Shown: in pieces, positions 1-5,042 of the stretch
Position numbering within the stretch: the stretch's first letter is position 1
Layout: each line of letters starts with the position of its first letter
Notes under the pieces: model-generated
What the model was told of the DNA's origin: nothing
Databases searched by the model: none
What the model saw: only the letters and a program-made list of their open reading frames with translations
From: an uncultured Candidatus Saccharibacteria bacterium
Lineage (GTDB): Bacteria > Patescibacteriota > Saccharimonadia > Saccharimonadales > Saccharimonadaceae
Assembly: GCA_945916045.1 (NCBI GenBank)
Contig: CAMEGH010000046.1
Coordinates: 1 to 5,042, forward strand
Reading direction: 5' to 3'
Length of the DNA: 5,042 nucleotides
Program-made: the position numbers and the translations under genes

Positions 1-485
1 TAATCATGACCGACGCCGACGTGGACGGCAGCCACATTGCCACGCTGCTTTTGACATTCTTCTTCCGTTATATGAAGGAAATTGTCGAAGCTGGCTACGT
101 GTATTTGGCAAAACCGCCACTCTACAGCATTAACAAAGGCCAGAAAAAGCAGTATGTGTATGACGAACCATCGCTTGATAAAGCCTTGACAACGTTGATT
201 GCTGATCGCAAAGAGCGCGGCGTTTCAATCGATGAAAACGACGACCGCGTGAAGCAAGCGGGCGTGACGATTTCGCGCTTTAAAGGTTTGGGTGAAATGG
301 ATGCCGAACAATTATGGGAAACAACCATGAACCCAGAAAACCGCGTGCTGATTAAAGTAGGCGTTGAAGATGCTGAACGCGCTGACGCTATCTTTACCAA
401 ACTGATGGGCGAAGACGTAAGCTTGCGTAAGAACTTTATTCAATCTGAAGCAAAGAACGCAACATTAGAGGAACTAGATATTTAG
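1..485 (+). CDS. gyrB: DNA gyrase subunit B, C-terminal part (5' truncated by window)
   Basis: GyrB is the ATPase/TOPRIM subunit of DNA gyrase, which pairs with GyrA in the cytoplasm to introduce negative supercoils. Only the C-terminal part is present; the first complete codon starts at base 3 (Ile), followed by MTDADVDGSH, the TOPRIM acidic motif (DxDxD) that holds the catalytic Mg2+. Numbering from the Met at base 6, PPLY lies at residues 37-40, RFKGLGEM at 91-98 and EQLWETTMNP at 101-110, all hallmarks of the GyrB/ParE C-terminus; the protein ends LEELDI, like many GyrB proteins. Between PPLY and RFKGLGEM there is a charged stretch (about residues 65-86) somewhat longer than in Bacillus-type GyrB, but nothing like the roughly 170-residue insert of E. 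coli GyrB. The stop is TAG at 483-485. The gyrA gene directly downstream, carrying a GyrA box, favours gyrB over parE. Confidence 0.97.
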   Translation, partial: IMTDADVDGSHIATLLLTFFFRYMKEIVEAGYVYLAKPPLYSINKGQKKQYVYDEPSLDKALTTLIADRKERGVSIDENDDRVKQAGVTISRFKGLGEMDAEQLWETTMNPENRVLIKVGVEDAERADAIFTKLMGEDVSLRKNFIQSEAKNATLEELDI

Positions 486-488
486 GGG
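484..488 (+). promoter_or_regulatory. Shine-Dalgarno-like AGGGG for gyrA
   Basis: AGGGG overlaps the last two bases of the gyrB stop codon. Three consecutive in-frame start candidates follow: TTG at 489, ATG at 492 and ATG at 495, at spacings of 0, 3 and 6 nt. TTG is too close to be used. ATG 495 has the best spacing if the whole AGGGG is the core. ATG 492 is acceptable if only AGG (484-486) pairs, which gives 5 nt. The choice changes the protein by one residue. Confidence 0.55.
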
Positions 489-491
489 TTG

Positions 492-3029
492 ATGATGGAT
501 AACGATAAAACAACACATATACCAGAAGGCGACGACGCAGCGGCAGAAGATGTTGCCGTAACGCCAGAACTTGTTGATACGCCAGGCATTGAACACCGTA
601 CACTTGAAAAGGTGATGGAAGATAGCTTCTTCCGCTACTCGATGAGCGTGATTATTGATCGTGCTTTGCCAGATGTGCGCGACGGCTTGAAGCCGGTGCA
701 CCGACGTATTTTGTATTCAATGAATCAAAACGGCAACCGTTCGACGGCAAAATTTGTAAAGTCTGCGCGTATCGTCGGTGACGTGATGGGTAAATATCAC
801 CCGCACGGTGACTCAGCGATTTATAACTCGATGGTGCGTCTTGCGCAACCGTGGTCACTGCGCTATCCGCTGATTCAAGGCCAGGGTAACTTTGGTTCGA
901 TGGACGGCGACGAGCCAGCCGCAATGCGTTATACCGAAGCACGTATGGCAAAAACTGCCGACGATATTTTGGTAGATATCGACAAAGAAACGGTTGATTT
1001 CCGTGATAACTTTGATGGTTCAGAACAAGAGCCGGTTGTGTTGCCAGCTAAATTGCCAAACCTGCTTTTGAACGGCCAAATTGGTATTGCCGTTGGTATG
1101 GCAACAAATATTCCATCGCACAACCTTGGCGAACTGGTAGATGCGTGTATTGAACTCATCGACAACAGCGAAGCAACGGTCGACGATTTGCTACGCTACG
1201 TGAAAGGTCCTGATTTTCCAACCGGCGCGACAATTTACGGCGGCGCGCCAATGCGCCAGGCGTACGCCACTGGGCGCGGGAGCATTACCGTGCGTGCTGT
1301 GGCGGAAATTGAAGAAACCAAGCGCGGTCGCCACCAGATTGTAGTGAGCGAAGTGCCGTATGGCGTGAATAAAGCCACGTTGATCGAAAAAATTGCCGAA
1401 CTGGTGAAAGATAAAAAAATCACCGGCATTAGCGACCTTCGCGACGAAACTGCCCGCGGTAAAGTGCGTGTGGTGGTGGAACTAAAGAAGGATGCGTATC
1501 CGAAAAAGCTTCTAAACCAGCTCTATAAACTGACGGCGCTGCAAACCAGCTTTAGCTTTAACATGCTGGCGCTGGTGAACGGTATTGAGCCAAAAGTGTT
1601 GGGACTACGCGAAATGCTCGACGAATTTGTAAAGCACCGTCAGCAAGTGGTGCGCCGCCGCACGGAATACGAGCTGCGTAAAGCCAAGGAGCGTGCCCAC
1701 ATTTTGGAAGGCTACAAAATCGCGCTTGATCATATTGATGAAGTGATTAAAACGATTCGTGCCAGCAAAACACAGCCCGAAGCCGAAGCGGCGTTGATTA
1801 AAAAGTTCAAGCTCAGTGAAATTCAGGCTAAAGCCATTTTGGCGATGCAACTGCGCCGTTTGACTGGCCTAGAGCGTGAAGCGATTGAGAATGAGCTGAA
1901 CGAACTCCTGGCGATGATTAAACGTTTCGAAGAAATTTTGGCCGACGAGAACGAGATTTTGGCAATCATCAAAACTGAATTGCTTGATATGAAAGAAAAG
2001 TACGGTGATGAACGCCGTTCGAAGGTGATTAATCACGAACTCGGGAAGTTTAGCGACGAAGAATTGATTCCGGAAGAAGAAGCGGTGATTCTTTTGACGA
2101 GCGAAAATTACATCAAGCGCACCTTAGTGAGCGATTATCGCAAACAAAACCGCGGTGGCAAAGGTAGGCGCGGGATGAAAACCAAAGATGCCGACGTGAT
2201 CGATCATATGATTCAGGCAAATACGCACGATTGGTTGCTGTTCTTCACAAATCGCGGGCGCGTGTTCCGTTTGAAAACGTACGAAGTGCCAGCGGCTGGC
2301 TTGAATGCCAAAGGTGTCGCGGCGGTGAATTTGTTGCAACTTCAGCCAGAAGAAAAGATTACCACGGTAATTAAGAGCGCCAAAGATGCGCGCGACAAAG
2401 GCTTCTTGTTTATGGCGACCGTGAAGGGGACGATTAAAAAGACGCCGCTCAAAGATTACAGCAATATTCGCACTAACGGCTTGATTGCGATTAAGTTGGA
2501 TGACGGCGATGAACTGCGCTGGGTGCGCCAAAGTAGCGGAAGCGATGATATCATTATCTCGACTTCGGCGGGGCAGGCGGTGCGCTTTAACGAAGGCGAT
2601 GTGCGTTCGATGGGCCGTGCGGCGCGTGGTGTGCGCGGGGTCCGCCTTCGCCCGAATGACTGGGTTGTTGGTATGGACGTCGCAAACGACGAGCGAACCT
2701 TGTTGGTAATTTCGCAAAATGGCTACGGCAAATCAACCAAAGTTTCAAACTTCCCAACGCACAAACGTGGAGGCGTCGGTATTAAAGCGGCGGTGGTAAC
2801 GGCTAAAACTGGCCCAATTATTACGGCGCAAACGATCAAAGAAGAAGACGTCGAAGTGTTGCTGATTTCGAGTATGGGGCAGGCAATTCGCGTTGGCTTG
2901 AAGGATGTGCCAACGTTAGGCCGCACAACCCAAGGCGTGCGCATTATGAAGATGTCGGATGGCGACACGGTAGCGTCGGTGAGTTTGATGGCCGAGCAGG
3001 CTGAGCCGGGCGAGGAAGCTTCGCAATAA
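492..3029 (+). CDS. gyrA: DNA gyrase subunit A, complete
   Basis: GyrA is the DNA breakage-reunion and DNA-wrapping subunit of gyrase (A2B2). With ATG 492 it has 845 residues, within the usual range (about 820-875). An acidic, probably disordered N-terminal extension of about 25 residues precedes the conserved start (EDSFFRYSMSVI). The winged-helix region follows, with RALPDVRDGLKPVHRR, the quinolone region KYHPHGDSAIYN, and the catalytic tyrosine Tyr147 in AAMRYTEARM (E. coli Tyr122). The tower and a charged coiled-coil C-gate region extend to about residue 500. The GyrA box QNRGGKG at 552-558 (bases 2145-2165) opens the C-terminal beta-pinwheel wrapping domain and separates GyrA from ParC. 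Degenerate GR-type blade repeats such as GRAARGVRGV and GRTTQGVRIM follow, then a short acidic tail. The position of E. coli Ser83 is Ser108; that of Asp87 is Asn112. The frame is intact. The gene lies 6 nt after gyrB, and its TAA overlaps the next ATG. Confidence 0.97.
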   Translation: MMDNDKTTHIPEGDDAAAEDVAVTPELVDTPGIEHRTLEKVMEDSFFRYSMSVIIDRALPDVRDGLKPVHRRILYSMNQNGNRSTAKFVKSARIVGDVMGKYHPHGDSAIYNSMVRLAQPWSLRYPLIQGQGNFGSMDGDEPAAMRYTEARMAKTADDILVDIDKETVDFRDNFDGSEQEPVVLPAKLPNLLLNGQIGIAVGMATNIPSHNLGELVDACIELIDNSEATVDDLLRYVKGPDFPTGATIYGGAPMRQAYATGRGSITVRAVAEIEETKRGRHQIVVSEVPYGVNKATLIEKIAELVKDKKITGISDLRDETARGKVRVVVELKKDAYPKKLLNQLYKLTALQTSFSFNMLALVNGIEPKVLGLREMLDEFVKHRQQVVRRRTEYELRKAKERAHILEGYKIALDHIDEVIKTIRASKTQPEAEAALIKKFKLSEIQAKAILAMQLRRLTGLEREAIENELNELLAMIKRFEEILADENEILAIIKTELLDMKEKYGDERRSKVINHELGKFSDEELIPEEEAVILLTSENYIKRTLVSDYRKQNRGGKGRRGMKTKDADVIDHMIQANTHDWLLFFTNRGRVFRLKTYEVPAAGLNAKGVAAVNLLQLQPEEKITTVIKSAKDARDKGFLFMATVKGTIKKTPLKDYSNIRTNGLIAIKLDDGDELRWVRQSSGSDDIIISTSAGQAVRFNEGDVRSMGRAARGVRGVRLRPNDWVVGMDVANDERTLLVISQNGYGKSTKVSNFPTHKRGGVGIKAAVVTAKTGPIITAQTIKEEDVEVLLISSMGQAIRVGLKDVPTLGRTTQGVRIMKMSDGDTVASVSLMAEQAEPGEEASQ
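3012..3018 (+). promoter_or_regulatory. Ribosome binding site GAGGAAG inside the gyrA 3' end
   Basis: GAGGAAG lies within the last codons of gyrA, 10 nt before the ATG at 3029. With the TAATG stop-start overlap it supports this start and suggests that the downstream gene is translated by coupling or reinitiation after gyrA. Confidence 0.7.
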
Positions 3030-3454
3030 TGATTTCGCCGTATTTGCTCGCTGCATTAAGCGCCTGGGTAGTGGCGCAAGGTTCGAAATACCTTCTTGCG
3101 GTGGCAAAAAGCCGCTCGGTACGCAAATTTCGTAGTTTGTATATATCGGGCGGCATGCCAAGTGCGCATAGTGCGACGGCTGTGGCGGTGTTGATGGTAG
3201 TGGCGCTTAAAGATGGCGTCGATGGCGGCTTGTTTGGTGTCGCGGCGCTACTAACGGCAATTGTTATGTACGATGCAATGATGGTCCGCCGATCAAGCGG
3301 CAAGCAGGGCGAGATTATTGCGCGCTTGGTAGAAGCGTCGGGCTCTAAAGAGATATTGCCGCGTTTTGCCAAGGGTCACGAGCCGGCTGAAGTCGCGATT
3401 GGCGCGCTGGTTGGCGCTGCAGTTGGGGCTGTTGTATTTTTAGTAACAATTTAA
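3029..3454 (+). CDS. Divergent PAP2 family membrane protein (DUF212 / YuiD-like)
   Basis: A 141-residue protein that matches the DUF212 family ('divergent PAP2', B. subtilis YuiD type, about 150-160 residues). Family motifs, recognised from memory: SGGMPSAHSA at 40-49, which resembles the PSGH motif of PAP2 phosphatases; YDAMMVRRSSGKQ at 81-93; and GHEPAEV at 116-122. Candidate active-site residues are His47, Asp82, Arg87/Arg88 and His117. Hydrophobic segments at about 5-24, 48-62, 66-84 and 121-140 indicate a small polytopic inner-membrane protein with no separate signal peptide. The family is distantly related to lipid phosphatases and vanadium haloperoxidases; the substrate is unknown to me, and phosphatase activity here is inference. 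Its ATG overlaps the gyrA stop by 1 nt, so it is very likely cotranscribed with gyrBA. The stop is TAA at 3452-3454. Its last codons overlap the AT-rich upstream region of the rRNA promoter. Confidence 0.9.
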   Translation: MISPYLLAALSAWVVAQGSKYLLAVAKSRSVRKFRSLYISGGMPSAHSATAVAVLMVVALKDGVDGGLFGVAALLTAIVMYDAMMVRRSSGKQGEIIARLVEASGSKEILPRFAKGHEPAEVAIGALVGAAVGAVVFLVTI

Positions 3455-3467
3455 TGTAAAAAAAGTG
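3436..3467 (+). promoter_or_regulatory. AT-rich UP-element-like region upstream of the rRNA promoter
   Basis: The stretch just upstream of the -35 box is strongly A/T rich, with a T run at about 3436-3441 and an A run at 3458-3464. This is the position and composition of an UP element bound by the RNA polymerase alpha C-terminal domain at strong rRNA promoters. It overlaps the 3' end of the DUF212 gene. The call rests on composition and position only. Confidence 0.5.
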
Positions 3468-3496
3468 TTGACACTTTGCGTCAGGTTGAGTAAGAT
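3468..3496 (+). promoter_or_regulatory. rRNA operon promoter (TTGACA - 17 nt - TAAGAT)
   Basis: The -35 box TTGACA at 3468-3473 is a perfect match to the sigma70 consensus. A 17-nt spacer (3474-3490) and a -10 box TAAGAT at 3491-3496 (five of six consensus positions) follow. The predicted transcription start is at about 3503-3505. The -35 box begins 13 nt after the DUF212 stop and about 240 nt before mature 16S, as expected for an rrn promoter. Confidence 0.88.
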
Positions 3497-3581
3497 AGGT
3501 ATTAGTCTGGTCGCAGGGACAAAACACTGAACCGAAGCGACATACAATTTGAACGTGTGGAGCGTAAGCGAGCAGATCAAT

Positions 3582-3598
3582 CGATCATTAACAATTTA
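3582..3598 (+). promoter_or_regulatory. boxA-like rRNA antitermination site
   Basis: The 17 bases ending TTAACAATTTA agree at 14 of 17 positions with the E. coli rrn leader boxA (TGCTCTTTAACAATTTA, recalled from memory), including an unbroken 11-base match at the 3' end. The site lies in the rRNA leader about 110 nt before 16S, where boxA is expected. In known systems NusB-NusE (S10) binds boxA RNA to make polymerase resistant to Rho and to support rRNA processing; use here is inferred. Confidence 0.85.
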
Positions 3599-3611
3599 GT
3601 TGTGCAATTAA

Positions 3612-3657
3612 TGTTTCGAAAGAGATTATACCTTCGGTATAATTTCATTCTGAAACA
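3612..3657 (+). repeat. Long imperfect stem-loop in the rRNA leader
   Basis: The apical stem pairs 3625-3632 (ATTATACC) with 3636-3643 (GGTATAAT), 8 bp around a 3-nt TTC loop. An alternative is a C(UUCG)G tetraloop with one bulged C. Pairing continues outward with 3 bp (including one G-U), an A-A mismatch, 3 bp, a bulged T at 3651, and a 6-bp base stem TGTTTC/GAAACA (3612-3617 with 3652-3657), about 20 bp in total. There is no T run after it, so it is not an intrinsic terminator. A double-stranded processing site or an antitermination/folding element is plausible. Confidence 0.75.
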
Positions 3658-3690
3658 ATCATCGTCAATGTTTATATGAGCAATATAGAC

Positions 3691-3705
3691 GTATCAATTT
3701 GATAC
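3691..3705 (+). repeat. 15-nt palindrome immediately upstream of 16S
   Basis: GTATCAATTTGATAC is a perfect 7+1+7 inverted repeat. As RNA it would form at least a 5-bp hairpin (GTATC/GATAC) with a 5-nt loop. It ends about 4 nt before the predicted mature 16S 5' end, so it may help define the 5' processing site. Confidence 0.6.
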
Positions 3706-3709
3706 ATCT

Positions 3710-5042
<1,333 letters not shown>

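Larger units (their letters stand above)
3504..3709 (+). other. 16S rRNA precursor leader (external transcribed spacer)
   Basis: About 205 nt lie between the predicted transcription start and mature 16S. The leader holds no convincing ORF. It contains a boxA-like antitermination site, a long imperfect stem-loop and a short palindrome next to the 16S 5' end, all listed separately. It should be removed during rRNA maturation. The partner strand of any RNase III processing stem would lie downstream of 16S, outside the window. Confidence 0.75.

Noticed and set aside
2124..2717. Minus-strand 197-residue open reading frame antisense to the gyrA C-terminal domain
   Set aside because: Although long, it is fully antisense to well-conserved gyrA coding sequence, shows no recognisable motif, and is typical of shadow frames opposite biased codon usage.
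489..3029. ParC/topoisomerase IV subunit instead of GyrA
   Set aside because: The intact GyrA box QNRGGKG, the multi-blade C-terminal domain and the gyrB neighbour identify gyrase subunit A.
1..3454. Alternative genetic code (UGA as glycine), as in some other CPR groups
   Set aside because: All three reading frames run end to end without in-frame UGA, and conserved glycines in GyrA and GyrB are encoded by GGN codons. The 16S also points to Saccharibacteria, which use the standard bacterial code.
3614..3643. Second tandem rRNA promoter with -10 TATAAT at 3638-3643
   Set aside because: The TATAAT is one arm of the perfect apical stem, and the best -35 candidates at 17-18 nt spacing match only three of six positions. 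The upstream TTGACA/TAAGAT promoter is much stronger.
3612..3660. Intrinsic terminator for the gyrase operon
   Set aside because: The stem-loop is AT rich, is not followed by a T run, and lies downstream of the rRNA promoter inside the leader, where termination would block rRNA synthesis.
3455..3709. Mobile element, CRISPR array, small protein gene or tRNA in the non-coding stretch
   Set aside because: No spaced direct repeats, no tRNA-like cloverleaf and no ORF with an RBS were seen. The stretch is explained by the rRNA promoter and leader.

Overview
The window comes from a member of Candidatus Saccharibacteria (formerly TM7, within the Patescibacteria/CPR). The assignment rests mainly on the 16S rRNA gene at the 3' end, whose conserved blocks read like TM7 16S: GCCGCGGTCATACG in the 530 loop, GTAAAGAGTTGCGTAGGCGG, AAACATAAAGGAATTGACGG and GGTGGATCATG. 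This is recognition from memory, not a database search, and genus-level placement is not possible here. The protein genes read with TAA and TAG stops and no in-frame UGA, so nothing suggests the UGA-to-Gly code of Gracilibacteria/Absconditabacteria.

Layout, all on the + strand: (1) 1-485, the 3' end of gyrB, entering inside the TOPRIM metal-binding motif. (2) 492-3029, a complete gyrA, 6 nt downstream of gyrB. (3) 3029-3454, a small membrane protein of the DUF212/YuiD 'divergent PAP2' family, whose ATG overlaps the gyrA stop (TAATG). (4) 3455-3709, an rRNA promoter and leader with a consensus-like sigma70-type promoter, a boxA antitermination site and two inverted repeats. (5) about 3710 to the window end, a 16S rRNA gene cut off at roughly E. 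coli position 1383.

The three protein genes look like one translationally coupled transcription unit. GyrB and GyrA form DNA gyrase; the third protein is a putative membrane phosphatase-like protein with no obvious functional link to gyrase. The rRNA promoter starts only 13 nt after the third gene's stop, with no intrinsic terminator visible between, so gyrase-operon transcripts may read into the rRNA operon. A gyrB-gyrA-rrn order also occurs in Bacillus near oriC, so this may be an origin-proximal region, but no origin is in the window.

This is mostly a conserved housekeeping region. I found no mobile element, CRISPR array, toxin-antitoxin pair or novel multigene system. The points most worth a second look are an Asn at the GyrA quinolone-contact position (E. 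coli Asp87), the compact structured rRNA leader, the coupling of a DUF212 gene to gyrA, and the 530-loop substitution in the 16S gene.
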